Part shown: positions 15,664 through 23,627 of the stretch, piece by piece
Layout of the letters: each line of letters starts with the position of its first letter
How positions within the stretch are numbered: position 1 is the stretch's first letter
Origin: Phycisphaerales bacterium
Lineage (GTDB): Bacteria; Planctomycetota; Phycisphaerae; Phycisphaerales; SM1A02
Direction of reading: 5' to 3'
DNA: 34,040 nucleotides
NCBI GenBank assembly: GCA_018883105.1
Contig: VEQS01000008.1
Span: 1 to 34,040 of the forward strand
Made by a program: the position numbers and the translations under genes
The notes under the pieces: generated by a model
The model's input: only the letters and a program-made list of their open reading frames with translations
Database searches by the model: none
What the model was told of the DNA's origin: nothing

Positions 15664-17334
15664 ATGGTTTCCTCGCCGATGGATCCGCACGGAGCCGCGC
15701 CCCGGCGGTGGCTCATCCTGCCGGATCAGCTGGACCGGGATGCCTGGCGGGGCCGCATGGCCACGACGGCGGTTGCGCGCGCCGGCGCCGTGCTGGTCGA
15801 GAGCCGCGAGTGGCTGTCGCGGCGGCCGTACCACCGACAGCGGGTGGCGATGATCCTCCTCAATCTGCGGGCCTTCGCCGAAGAGCTGCGCGCCGACGGG
15901 TTCGACGTGCGCCTCGTGCGCACGGACGGCTCGCCGGCCGAGGCGGTGCGCCAGGACGTGTCGATGCACGGGCCGCTGGACGTGCTCGAACCCGCCGAAC
16001 GAGAGGTACGCGCGGAACTCGCCCCGATCATCGAGTCCGGCGGGCTGCGCGTCCACCCGAATCCGCACTGGCTGACCCGGGATTCCGACTTCGCCGCCGC
16101 CAAGGGACGCGATGGCTGGCGGATGGATGCCTTCTACCGCGCGGTGCGCCGCCGGACGGGCCTCCTCATGGAGGACGGCGAGCCGGTGGGCGGCAAGCTG
16201 AGCTTCGACGTCGACAACCGCGCGCGCTGGGACGGCATCCCTGCCGCGCCCGAGCCGCCGCGGTTTGCGCGCACGGCGCTGCGGGACGAGGTCGAGCGCG
16301 AGGTGACGTCGGCCTACGCGGCCCATCCCGGCCGCCTGGACGTGGACGCGCTTCCGGCGACGCACGAGGACGTGCATGCGCTCTGGCAGTGGGGCGTGCG
16401 CGCCTGCCTGCCGCACTTCGGGCCGTTCGAGGATGCGATGAGCGAGCGCAGCCGCGGCCTGTTCCACACCCGGATCTCGCCGGCGCTGAACCTCGGACGC
16501 ATCGCTCCCGCGACGCTGGTCGCCGATGCATGCGCCTCGGGCGCCCCCATCCAGTCGGTGGAGGGATTTGTCCGCCAGGTGATCGGCTGGCGCGAGTTCG
16601 TGCGCCATGTGCACCGTGCGACCGATGGCTTCCGCACGCTGCCGTCGGGGGCGGCCCCCGTCCGCCCTCGGCCGGGCGACGCGGGCTACGCACGATGGGC
16701 GGGACGGGACTGGGTGCCCGCGGCCTCGGCACCGCCAGGCGTCGATGGAGGCGCTGCACCATCGCACTTCGGCGAGGAACGGACGCCGCTTCCGCCCGCC
16801 TACTGGGGCGCGACGAGCGGTCTTCGCTGCCTCGACCACGCCGTCGAGTCGGTGTGGGACGAGGGATGGAGCCACCACATCACGCGGCTCATGGTGCTTG
16901 GGAACCTGGCCACGCTGCTCGACGTCGACGCGCGCGAGCTGGCCGACTGGTTCTGGGTCGCCTACATGGACGCATGGGACTGGGTGGTTGAGCCGAATGT
17001 CCTCGGCATGGCCACGTATGCGGCCGGCGGCGTGATGACCACCAAGCCCTACGTCGCGGGGTCCGCCTACATCGAGCGGATGTCCGACCACTGCGATGCC
17101 TGCGCCTTCACGCCGGGCGGCACGTGCCCGATCACGCGCCTCTACTGGGCGTTCCTCGCGCGGCATGAGCCCACGCTGCGCGCCAACCCGCGCCTCAAGC
17201 TGGTGATGGGATCGCTGCGGCGGCGGTCGGCCGAAGATCGCGAACGCGACCGCGAGGCGTTCGTCCACGTCCGGGACGTCCTGGTGCGCGGCGAGCGCCT
17301 GCAGCCGGCGGCAGCCGCGCGGCGGGGCAGGTAG
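15664..17334 (+). CDS. FeS-type photolyase/cryptochrome (prokaryotic (6-4) type)
   Basis: A 556-residue flavoprotein of the FeS-BCP/CryPro group, which includes bacterial (6-4) photolyases. These repair UV (6-4) photoproducts with light, using FAD, a lumazine cofactor and a 4Fe-4S cluster. The start WLILPDQLDRDAW is the Rossmann antenna domain of this group. The FAD domain shows QSVEGFVRQVIGWREFVR and GWSHHITRLMVLGNLATLL. Four cysteines match the cluster ligands: Cys389 (SGLRCLDH), Cys477 and Cys480 (SDHCDACAF) and Cys488 (GGTCPITRLYW). The 88-residue spacing of the first two fits Agrobacterium PhrB, but the loop before the last Cys is about five residues shorter. A second ATG (15679) is an alternative start. 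It heads a photorepair cluster with two further genes. Confidence 0.9.
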   Translation: MVSSPMDPHGAAPRRWLILPDQLDRDAWRGRMATTAVARAGAVLVESREWLSRRPYHRQRVAMILLNLRAFAEELRADGFDVRLVRTDGSPAEAVRQDVSMHGPLDVLEPAEREVRAELAPIIESGGLRVHPNPHWLTRDSDFAAAKGRDGWRMDAFYRAVRRRTGLLMEDGEPVGGKLSFDVDNRARWDGIPAAPEPPRFARTALRDEVEREVTSAYAAHPGRLDVDALPATHEDVHALWQWGVRACLPHFGPFEDAMSERSRGLFHTRISPALNLGRIAPATLVADACASGAPIQSVEGFVRQVIGWREFVRHVHRATDGFRTLPSGAAPVRPRPGDAGYARWAGRDWVPAASAPPGVDGGAAPSHFGEERTPLPPAYWGATSGLRCLDHAVESVWDEGWSHHITRLMVLGNLATLLDVDARELADWFWVAYMDAWDWVVEPNVLGMATYAAGGVMTTKPYVAGSAYIERMSDHCDACAFTPGGTCPITRLYWAFLARHEPTLRANPRLKLVMGSLRRRSAEDRERDREAFVHVRDVLVRGERLQPAAAARRGR

Positions 17335-17344
17335 ACCACGTCCA

Positions 17345-18721
17345 ATGCCCGTCCACGTCCGCTCCAGCCTGATGCCCGTCGACGCCCGGACGCTTGCCGA
17401 CTGGCACTTCCGTGCCGGGGCCATCGACCGGCTGCTGCCCCCGTGGGAGGAGGTCGAGGTGCTGCAGCGGCCGGGCGCGATGGTCGACGGCGCCGTGGCA
17501 CGCTTCCGCATGCGCAAGGCCGGCCTGTGGATCGAGTGGGTCGCGCGCCACCATGACGTCGAGCCCGGGCGTGGCTTCAGCGACACGCAGGAGCGTGGCC
17601 CCTTCCGGCGCTGGACGCACCGCCACTCCTTCCTGCCGAGGGACGAAGGCACCAGCATGCTCGAGGACCACGTCGACTACGACGTCCCGGGCGGCGTGCT
17701 CGGGCGTGCCCTGGCGGGCGGCATGGTCAAGCGCGACCTCGAGCGCATGTTCGCGTGGCGGCACGCGCGCACGCGGCATGACCTGGCGCACCATGCGCGC
17801 TTCCCGGGCGAGCGCCTGCGCGTGGCGGTGAGCGGCACGGGCGGGATGGTCGGCGGCGCATTCCTGCCGTTCCTCTCGACCGGCGGCCATGACGTGCGCC
17901 GCATCGTGCGCGGTTCCGCCGACCACGCGCGCGGGGACGTGGCGTGGGACGCGAAGGGCAACGCCTTCGACGCCGCGGCACTCGAGGGGCTCGACGCCGT
18001 CGTCCACCTGGCCGGGGCGGGGATCGCCGACTCGAAGTGGACGCCCGAGCGCAAGCGCGTCATCCGCGACAGCCGCGTGCTGCCGACGCATGCGCTGGCG
18101 CGCACGCTGGCCGGCCTGCGTGCGAAGCCCCGAGTCCTGGTGTGCGCGAGTGCCATCGGCTGGTACGGCGACCGCCCGGCGTCGGAACCGGTCGACGAGG
18201 CCAGCTCGCGCGGGCACGGCTACCTCGCCGACGTGTGCGAGGCGTGGGAGCGCGCGGCGGACCCCGCGCGCGACGCAGGCATCCGCGTGGTGCACGTGCG
18301 CATCGGCGTCGTCCTGAGCGCCCGGGGCGGGGCGCTTGCCAAGCTGCTGACGCCGTTCCGGATGGGCCTCGGCGGCCCGGTGGGATGCGGGAAGCAGGGG
18401 ATGAGCTGGATCGACCTCGACGACCTGCTGGGGGTGCTGCGCTTCGCGATGAGCGCCGACGTGCATGGGCCGCTCAACGCGGTCGCGCCGGCGGCATGCT
18501 CGAACCGCGACTTCGGCCGCGCGCTCGGACGGGTGCTCGGGCGGCCGGCGGTGGCGCCGCTGCCGGCGGCGGCCGTGAAGGCGATGTTCGGCGAGATGGG
18601 CGAGCGGCTGCTCCTCGACGGCGCGTACGTGCGGCCGACGGTGCTGGAGCGGCTCGGGTTCCGGTGGGCGCTCGGCGACCTCGAGCACGCGTTCCGGTTC
18701 GAGACGGGAGCCCCGGCATGA
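17345..18721 (+). CDS. SRPBCC domain fused to TIGR01777/SDR39U1 epimerase
   Basis: A 458-residue fusion. Residues 1-150 form a START/SRPBCC-type ligand-binding domain (SSLMPVDARTLADWHFRAG, RWTHRHSFLP, MLEDHVDYDVPGG). Residues 158-455 are an atypical short-chain dehydrogenase of the TIGR01777 (YfcH/SDR39U1) family, with the NAD(P) loop VSGTGGMVGGAFLPF, VVHLAGAGIADSKWT, ASAIGWYGD, VHVRIGVVLSARGGAL and the C-terminal NAVAP and LGFRW motifs. The substrate of the family is unknown. Members are often found next to photolyase genes, and here the gene lies between two of them: 10 nt after the first, overlapping the second as ATGA. The fusion suggests that the SRPBCC domain hands a lipophilic ligand to the reductase. 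Confidence 0.87.
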   Translation: MPVHVRSSLMPVDARTLADWHFRAGAIDRLLPPWEEVEVLQRPGAMVDGAVARFRMRKAGLWIEWVARHHDVEPGRGFSDTQERGPFRRWTHRHSFLPRDEGTSMLEDHVDYDVPGGVLGRALAGGMVKRDLERMFAWRHARTRHDLAHHARFPGERLRVAVSGTGGMVGGAFLPFLSTGGHDVRRIVRGSADHARGDVAWDAKGNAFDAAALEGLDAVVHLAGAGIADSKWTPERKRVIRDSRVLPTHALARTLAGLRAKPRVLVCASAIGWYGDRPASEPVDEASSRGHGYLADVCEAWERAADPARDAGIRVVHVRIGVVLSARGGALAKLLTPFRMGLGGPVGCGKQGMSWIDLDDLLGVLRFAMSADVHGPLNAVAPAACSNRDFGRALGRVLGRPAVAPLPAAAVKAMFGEMGERLLLDGAYVRPTVLERLGFRWALGDLEHAFRFETGAPA

Positions 18722-20178
18722 GCGGCACGGTGCTCTGGTACCGGCAGGACCTGCGGACCTCCGACCACGAGGCGCTTGTCGATGCCTGCGCGCGCGGACC
18801 GGTCACGCCGGTGTTCGTGTGGCACCCATCGGGCGAGGGGCGGTGGCCGCTCGGCGGTGCGCAGCGCTGGTGGCTGCACCGGTCGCTCCTGGCGCTCGAT
18901 GCCGACCTGCGCGCGCGCGGATCGCGGCTCGTGGTGCGGGTCGGCGACCCGGCCAAGGAACTGGCCGCCGTCGCGCGCGCCGTGGGCGCGACGCACGTCG
19001 CATGCAGCCGGCGCCACGAGCCGGCGGCGATGGCCGACGAGGAACGGGTGCACGGCGTGCTCGAAGGCGCAGGCCTGGCCTTCGTGCGCCGCGGGGCGAA
19101 CCTGCTCTTCGACCCGTTCGAAGTCCGCTCGCAGACGGGCACCGCCTACAAGGTGTTCACGCCGTTCTGGCGGGCATGCATGGCACGCCCGGCGCCGGAA
19201 CGCCCGGTGCCTGCGCCCGCGCGCATTCCCGCACCGAAGGCGTGGCCGGAGGGCGTGACGGTCGAGTCGCTCGGCCTGCTGCCCAGGATTCCCTGGGACT
19301 CCGGCATGCGCGACGCATGGACGCCCGGATCCGCCGGCGCGCGCGCGCGGCTGGCGGCGTTCGTCGCGGGCCCCATCGGCGGCTATGCCGACGCGCGCGA
19401 CATCCCCGGCGTGCACGGGACGTCGATGCTCTCGGCGCACCTGCACTTCGGCGAGCTGTCGCCGCGCGAGGCGTGGCATGCGGCGGGCGACCGGCTGAAG
19501 GGAGCGACGCCCGCCGTCACGAGGAACGTCGAGAAGTTCCGCGCGGAGCTCGGCTGGCGCGAGTTCGGTGTCCACGTGCTCGCCAACTTCCCGCGCACCG
19601 CCGAGGATCCGCTCCGCCCGGAGTTCCGGCAGTTTCCGTGGCGAGACGATGCGGCCAAGCTCCGTGCGTGGCAGCGCGGCCTGACGGGCTACCCGTTCGT
19701 CGATGCCGGCATGCGCGAGCTCTGGCACACCGGCTGGATGCACAACCGCGTGCGCATGGTGGTGGCGAGCTTCCTGGTGAAGCACCTCCTGATGCACTGG
19801 ATGCACGGCGCGGAGTGGTTCTGGGACACCTTGGTCGACGCCGATCTTGCCAGCAACACGCTCGGCTGGCAGTGGGCCGGCGGCTGCGGCGCGGATGCGG
19901 CGCCGTACTTCCGCATCTTCAACCCGGTCACGCAGGGCGAGAAGTTCGACGCCGCCGGCGACTACATCCGCCGCTGGGTGCCGGAACTGGCGAAGGTGCC
20001 CGCCGAGCACCTGCATGCGCCATGGGAGGCGCCGCCGCTGTCGCTCGCGGCCGCGGGCGTGACGCTCGGCGAGACGTATCCACGGCCGATCGTCGACCAC
20101 GTGGCGGCGCGCGCAGCCGCGCTGGCCGCGCTCTCGGCGATCAGCGCGAAGCCCGGTCGGCCCGAGGCAGGCGGCTGA
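18718..20178 (+). CDS. phrB: deoxyribodipyrimidine (CPD) photolyase
   Basis: A 486-residue class I photolyase, using FADH- and blue light to split cyclobutane pyrimidine dimers. The N-terminal antenna domain starts TVLWYRQDLRTSDHEAL. The FAD-binding C-terminal domain is well kept: GTSMLSAHLHFGELSPREAW, FRAELGWREFGVHVLANFP, FPWRDDAAKLRAWQRGLTGYPFVDAGMRELW, TGWMHNRVRMVVASFLVKHL and SNTLGWQWAGGCGADAAPYFRIFNP. The Trp-rich positions of the electron-transfer chain and the substrate pocket are present. The length matches the family (450-490). Its ATG overlaps the epimerase stop as ATGA, and GGGAG lies 7 nt before it. Its 3' end overlaps the convergent CNNM gene by 38 bp. Confidence 0.93.
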   Translation: MSGTVLWYRQDLRTSDHEALVDACARGPVTPVFVWHPSGEGRWPLGGAQRWWLHRSLLALDADLRARGSRLVVRVGDPAKELAAVARAVGATHVACSRRHEPAAMADEERVHGVLEGAGLAFVRRGANLLFDPFEVRSQTGTAYKVFTPFWRACMARPAPERPVPAPARIPAPKAWPEGVTVESLGLLPRIPWDSGMRDAWTPGSAGARARLAAFVAGPIGGYADARDIPGVHGTSMLSAHLHFGELSPREAWHAAGDRLKGATPAVTRNVEKFRAELGWREFGVHVLANFPRTAEDPLRPEFRQFPWRDDAAKLRAWQRGLTGYPFVDAGMRELWHTGWMHNRVRMVVASFLVKHLLMHWMHGAEWFWDTLVDADLASNTLGWQWAGGCGADAAPYFRIFNPVTQGEKFDAAGDYIRRWVPELAKVPAEHLHAPWEAPPLSLAAAGVTLGETYPRPIVDHVAARAAALAALSAISAKPGRPEAGG

Positions 20179-21451
20179 CGAGCACCTTGTCCACGCGGCG
20201 ACCGTCGAGGTCCACCACCTCGAAGCGCCAGCCGTGCCAGTCGACGTGGTCCCCCGTGGCGGGAAGGTCGCCGAGCAGCGCCGTCACCAGGCCCGCAGCG
20301 GTCGCGACTTCCGGCAGCTCGTCCGGCGCATCGCGCCCGATGCCGAGCGTCGCCAGCACGTCGGGAAGCGGCAGCCGTCCGTCGATGAGCCATGATCCGT
20401 CGTCGCGGCGCACCGCCGCCGGCTGCTCGTCCTCGCCGCCGCGGCTCAGGTCCCCGAGGATCGCCTGGATCACGTCGTTGGCCGTGGCCAGGCCCTCGAG
20501 CCCGCCGTGCTCGTCGACCACGAACGCGATGCGCGTGCGTTTGGCCTGGAACAGCTCGAGCAGCTTCAGGGCCGGCATGGTGTCCGGGACGTAGGCCGGC
20601 GGCTGCATCACCGCGGAGACCTTGAAGTCGCTGCCGGCGAGCAGCCCGTAGGAGATCAGGTCCTTCACGTGCACCACGCCGCGCAGCCGGTCGATGGTGC
20701 CGCCGCAGACGGGAAAGTGGCTGAAGGGCGCGGTGCCGATCAGGATGCGCACGTCCTCGGCGGGCATGGATTCGTCGATCCAGGTGATCTGCGACCGGGG
20801 CACCATGAGGCTCTTGGCGGTCATGTCCCCGACGCGAAGCGCGCGCTCGAAGATGCGGTGCTCGATCGGGTCGAAGACGCCGGTGCTTGCCGCGCGCGCC
20901 ACGATCGCCTTCACGTCCTCCTCGTTCACCTCGTCCGGCCGCTGGCGGATGCGCATCAGCCGCAGCAGCCCGTCGGTCGAGGCGCTCAGGAGCCGGACCG
21001 GCCAGGCGGCCACGGTCGAGACGATCCACAGGAAGGGCGCGATGAGGGTCGCCACGCGCTCGGGGTAGGCAAGCGCCACGCGCTTGGGGACCAGCTCGCC
21101 GAACACCAGGCTGCAGTAGGTGAGCAGCGCGACGACGATCGCGAGCGCGATCCCCTCGGAGTAGTGCTCGAGCGGCTCGAATCCCTTCACCCACTCGGCG
21201 ATCGGCCCGGTGAGCTGGCGCTCGCCGTAGGCGCCCTGGAACACGGCCACCAGCGTGATGCCCACCTGCACGGTGGACAGGAGCCGAGTCGGCTCGCGCG
21301 ACATCTCGATCGCCTTGCGTGCGCCCACGTTGCCGCGGTCGGCCATCTGCTGCAGCCGCGACGGGCGAGACGTCATCATCGCCAGCTCGCTGGCGGCGAG
21401 CATGGCGTTGAGCGCCAGGAGCAGACCCAGGATCACGAGCGTCGCCGTCAT
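20141..21451 (-). CDS. CNNM/HlyC-CorC family membrane protein with CBS domains
   Basis: A 436-residue protein of the CNNM/CorC (TIGR03520-like 'hemolysin') family. An N-terminal DUF21 transmembrane domain (residues 1-190) starts LVILGLLLALNAMLAASELAMM and includes LVFGELVPKRVALAYPE. Two CBS motifs follow (about 205-330; LMVPRSQITWIDESM, RLRGVVHVKDLI, RIAFVVDEHGGLEGLATANDVIQAILGDL). The C-terminal CorC_HlyC domain (345-430) contains WLIDGRLPLPDVLATLGI and GDHVDWHGWRFEVVDLDGRRVDKVLV. Members take part in Mg2+ or other divalent cation export. It starts at an ATG overlapping the MFS stop as ATGA, so the two share a message. The 3' end overlaps the photolyase gene by 38 bp. Confidence 0.92.
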   Translation of the reverse strand: MTATLVILGLLLALNAMLAASELAMMTSRPSRLQQMADRGNVGARKAIEMSREPTRLLSTVQVGITLVAVFQGAYGERQLTGPIAEWVKGFEPLEHYSEGIALAIVVALLTYCSLVFGELVPKRVALAYPERVATLIAPFLWIVSTVAAWPVRLLSASTDGLLRLMRIRQRPDEVNEEDVKAIVARAASTGVFDPIEHRIFERALRVGDMTAKSLMVPRSQITWIDESMPAEDVRILIGTAPFSHFPVCGGTIDRLRGVVHVKDLISYGLLAGSDFKVSAVMQPPAYVPDTMPALKLLELFQAKRTRIAFVVDEHGGLEGLATANDVIQAILGDLSRGGEDEQPAAVRRDDGSWLIDGRLPLPDVLATLGIGRDAPDELPEVATAAGLVTALLGDLPATGDHVDWHGWRFEVVDLDGRRVDKVLVSRLPRADRASR

Positions 21452-22647
21452 GCCGCGCGGTCCACGCTACCAAAGGCACGGACGCGCCACGCGCGCCACG
21501 CGAGCACCGCAGGAGCCATGCCCACCGCACCGGCACCGCAGATGGTGAGCGCCAGTCCCGCCGACGACGTCGCGGCGGCCATGCCCACGAGCGGCCCGGC
21601 CACGTAGCCGAGTCCGATGAGCGCCTCGAACCGTCCGCCGGCGTCGACCTCGGCGCCCCCGACGGCCATCGCGTAGTAGAGGCTCGAGTAGTAGATGATG
21701 CCGTGCCCGGCGCCGAAGGCGCAGAGGCCCGCGACCAGCAGCGTCGCGCTCGGCGCCAGCACCGCGAGCGCGAACCCGCCCACCAGCAGCAGGACGCCGG
21801 CCGCGAGCGCCGACCACCGTCCATGCCAGAACGTGCGCGTCGCCAGGAGGGCCACCGTCAGCATGCGCGCGAACATCCAGAGCGACGCCACCAGCGTGCG
21901 CATGCCCTCTTCGATCCCCAGGTCGCGCACCAGGAAGGGGAGCACCGGGCCGATGACCGAGACGAAGACGTAGCTCGTCGGCACCACCCACCGCGTGGCG
22001 CGCAGCAGGAACGGGTACTGCGGCGCCAGGTGCGCGTGCGCCTGCTCGGGGGCGTGATCGGCTGGCCGCTCCGGGAACGCCGAGAGCACCAGGACCGAGA
22101 TGCCCGAGGCCGGGATCAGCGCCAGGAGCGCCAGATTCGGGTCCCCGCGCGCCATCAGCGGACCCATGCCGACGAGCGCGATGCCGGTCGCCGACATCCA
22201 CGTCACGTTGAACGCGCCCAGCGCCCGGCGCATCTCGCGGCCGTGGCGCCCGGAGGCCACGTAGCTCTCCATCACCGGCCACAGCGCCGCGCCGACCGCG
22301 CTCATGATGCAGGCCGCCGCCACGACGCCTGCCTCGCCGGTGAGCGACAGCAGCGAGGCCGCCGCCTGCACCCACATCACGCCCCCGAGCCATCCGCGCG
22401 GCGTCACCTCGAACCGGCGCCCGAGCCAGCGCACCAGCGGGCCCGCGCTCATCGCCATCGCCACGTAGATCACGCTCTCGACCAAGGCCAGCAGCAGGTT
22501 CTGCCGCTCCGTGAAGCCGTACTGGCGCTCGGTGACGAACGGCACGCCCGACCACAGGATGCCGCTGCCCAGCGAGTTCAGCCAGGTGACCCCCAGCAGC
22601 GCCCACATCGGCACGCGGCGCCGTCCTGCGTCGTCGGGGGTCTTCAC
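21448..22647 (-). CDS. MFS transporter
   Basis: A 399-residue inner-membrane protein with about twelve hydrophobic helices, beginning VPMWALLGVTWLNSLGSGILW. MFS features include a motif-A-like loop after helix 2 (GPLVRWLGRRFEVTPRG), the repeated pattern of a 6+6 arrangement with a central polar loop (AFPERPADHAPEQAHAHLAPQY), and VLPFLVRDLGIEEG after helix 7. The substrate cannot be told; the layout resembles drug or metabolite exporters. The start is a GTG 9 nt after a TATCCT hexamer (minus strand), so the transcript may be leaderless. The stop overlaps the CNNM start. Whether transporter and CNNM protein share a substrate is not evident. Confidence 0.88.
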   Translation of the reverse strand: MKTPDDAGRRRVPMWALLGVTWLNSLGSGILWSGVPFVTERQYGFTERQNLLLALVESVIYVAMAMSAGPLVRWLGRRFEVTPRGWLGGVMWVQAAASLLSLTGEAGVVAAACIMSAVGAALWPVMESYVASGRHGREMRRALGAFNVTWMSATGIALVGMGPLMARGDPNLALLALIPASGISVLVLSAFPERPADHAPEQAHAHLAPQYPFLLRATRWVVPTSYVFVSVIGPVLPFLVRDLGIEEGMRTLVASLWMFARMLTVALLATRTFWHGRWSALAAGVLLLVGGFALAVLAPSATLLVAGLCAFGAGHGIIYYSSLYYAMAVGGAEVDAGGRFEALIGLGYVAGPLVGMAAATSSAGLALTICGAGAVGMAPAVLAWRAWRVRAFGSVDRAA

Positions 22648-22656
22648 GGGGCGGGG

Positions 22657-22662
22657 AGGATA
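22657..22662 (-). promoter_or_regulatory. candidate -10 box, leaderless start of the MFS gene
   Basis: Minus-strand TATCCT preceded by CC, ending 9 nt before the GTG at 22647. No ribosome-binding site is visible in the intervening C-rich stretch. Confidence 0.4.
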
Positions 22663-22716
22663 GGGGAGTGCCCGCGGCCCGCTGCGGCAGTCGCCGCGCG
22701 TCGTGGAACCGGGCGC

Positions 22717-22722
22717 TAGACT
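22717..22722 (+). promoter_or_regulatory. candidate -10 box of the tRNA-Arg gene
   Basis: TAGACT lies 28 nt before the first base of the mature tRNA, a distance that fits a short 5' leader removed by RNase P. No clear -35 hexamer is seen. It is the plus-strand counterpart in the MFS-tRNA divergent gap. Confidence 0.35.
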
Positions 22723-22750
22723 TCACCACTCGTTCGATGACGTTCCGCCG

Positions 22751-22824
22751 GTCCTCGTAGCTCAATTGGATAGAGCGCCGCCCTCCGAAGGCGGAGGTTG
22801 TGGGTTCGACCCCCGCCGAGGACG
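22751..22824 (+). tRNA. tRNA-Arg (anticodon CCG)
   Basis: A complete cloverleaf folds by eye. Acceptor arm GTCCTCG pairs with CGAGGAC (22817-22823), discriminator base G22824. D arm GCTC/GAGC with loop AATTGGATA. Anticodon stem CCGCC/GGCGG with loop CTCCGAA, giving anticodon CCG (22785-22787), which reads CGG, a common arginine codon in this GC-rich genome. T arm GTGGG/CCCGC (one T-G wobble) with loop TTCGACC. The 3' CCA is not encoded and must be added after transcription. The MazG-like gene begins 37 bp later on the same strand with no promoter visible in between, so they may share a transcript. Confidence 0.97.
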
Positions 22825-22861
22825 TTTGTCCACCGAAGAACACCGTGCCGCGGACGCGCCG

Positions 22862-23146
22862 ATGGCGATCCGCGACTTCCAGCAGCTGATCCGGGACCGC
22901 TACCACGCCACCGACAGCGCGCGCGGGGCGGCGGGCACCTTCCTGTGGTTCTCCGAGGAGGTGGGCGAGCTCGCGCATGCGCTCGGCAAGCTGGAGAAGG
23001 GCACGCCCGACCGTGCGAACCTCGACGAGGAGTTCGCCGACGTGATGGCGTGGCTCGCGACCCTCGCGAACATCGCCGGCGTCGACCTCGAGCGCGCGAT
23101 CCACGCGAAGTACCTCGCGGACGGCGGCCCCAAGGGGACGAAGTGA
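22862..23146 (+). CDS. MazG-like nucleotide pyrophosphohydrolase
   Basis: A 94-residue all-alpha NTP-PPase of the MazG superfamily, which hydrolyses nucleoside triphosphates to monophosphates and pyrophosphate (house-cleaning or alarmone control). The Mg2+-binding helices are visible: FLWFSEEVGELAHALGK (EExxE) and NLDEEFADVMAWLATLANI (ExxD). It is the single-domain form, about half the length of E. coli MazG. ATG 22862 is chosen; an in-frame TTG at 22826 would add 12 residues and directly abut the tRNA. The stop overlaps the HIT gene start as GTGA. Confidence 0.87.
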   Translation: MAIRDFQQLIRDRYHATDSARGAAGTFLWFSEEVGELAHALGKLEKGTPDRANLDEEFADVMAWLATLANIAGVDLERAIHAKYLADGGPKGTK

Positions 23147-23610
23147 GCAACGCGGCCGCCGGGTGCGACGTCTGCCGCATCCATGCCGACGCCGCCCTTG
23201 CGCCGCTCGAGTGCCACCGCGGCCCGCGCTGGATCGTGCGCCACCATGCGCCGCCCGCGCCGATTGCCGGATGGGCGTTCCTGTGCGCCGTGCGCCACGT
23301 GCAGGGGCCCGCGGACCTCGACGACGCCGAGGCGGCGGGGTTCGGCCGCGCACTGCGGGCGGCGAGCCGTGCCGTGCGCTCGGCCACCGGTTGCGACCGC
23401 GTCTACGCGATCGCGTTCGGGCAGGGCGCGCCGCACCTCCATGTCCACCTCGTGCCGCGGTTCGATGCCGAGCCGGGCACGGCCGCCTGGAAGGTGGCCG
23501 ACTGGTACCGGGCGGTCGAGCGTGGCGAGCGTGCGCCGGCCGATGCGGCCCGCGTCCACGAGACGGTCGCCCGGCTGCGCGCGGTGCTCTGCAGCGAACC
23601 GCCCGAGTGA
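23143..23610 (+). CDS. HIT family protein
   Basis: A 155-residue histidine-triad nucleotide-binding protein. The triad is APHLHVHLVPRF (HxHxHxx, near residue 105), the nucleophile site for hydrolysing or transferring nucleoside phosphoramidates or diadenosine polyphosphates. A CxxC (GCDVCRIHAD, residues 8-17) at the N-terminus recalls the zinc site of other HIT proteins. The start is a GTG overlapping the MazG stop; AAGGGG lies a few bases before it. Together with MazG this makes a small nucleotide-clearing pair. The next gene begins 18 bp after its stop. Confidence 0.88.
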   Translation: MSNAAAGCDVCRIHADAALAPLECHRGPRWIVRHHAPPAPIAGWAFLCAVRHVQGPADLDDAEAAGFGRALRAASRAVRSATGCDRVYAIAFGQGAPHLHVHLVPRFDAEPGTAAWKVADWYRAVERGERAPADAARVHETVARLRAVLCSEPPE

Positions 23611-23612
23611 CC

Positions 23613-23618
23613 TACGCT
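23613..23618 (+). promoter_or_regulatory. candidate internal -10 box before the HExxH gene
   Basis: TACGCT preceded by CC, ending 9 nt before the ATG at 23628. It matches the motif found before operon-leading genes and favours 23628 over the overlapping GTG at 23607 as the start. Confidence 0.35.
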
Positions 23619-23627
23619 GCCTCCGGC

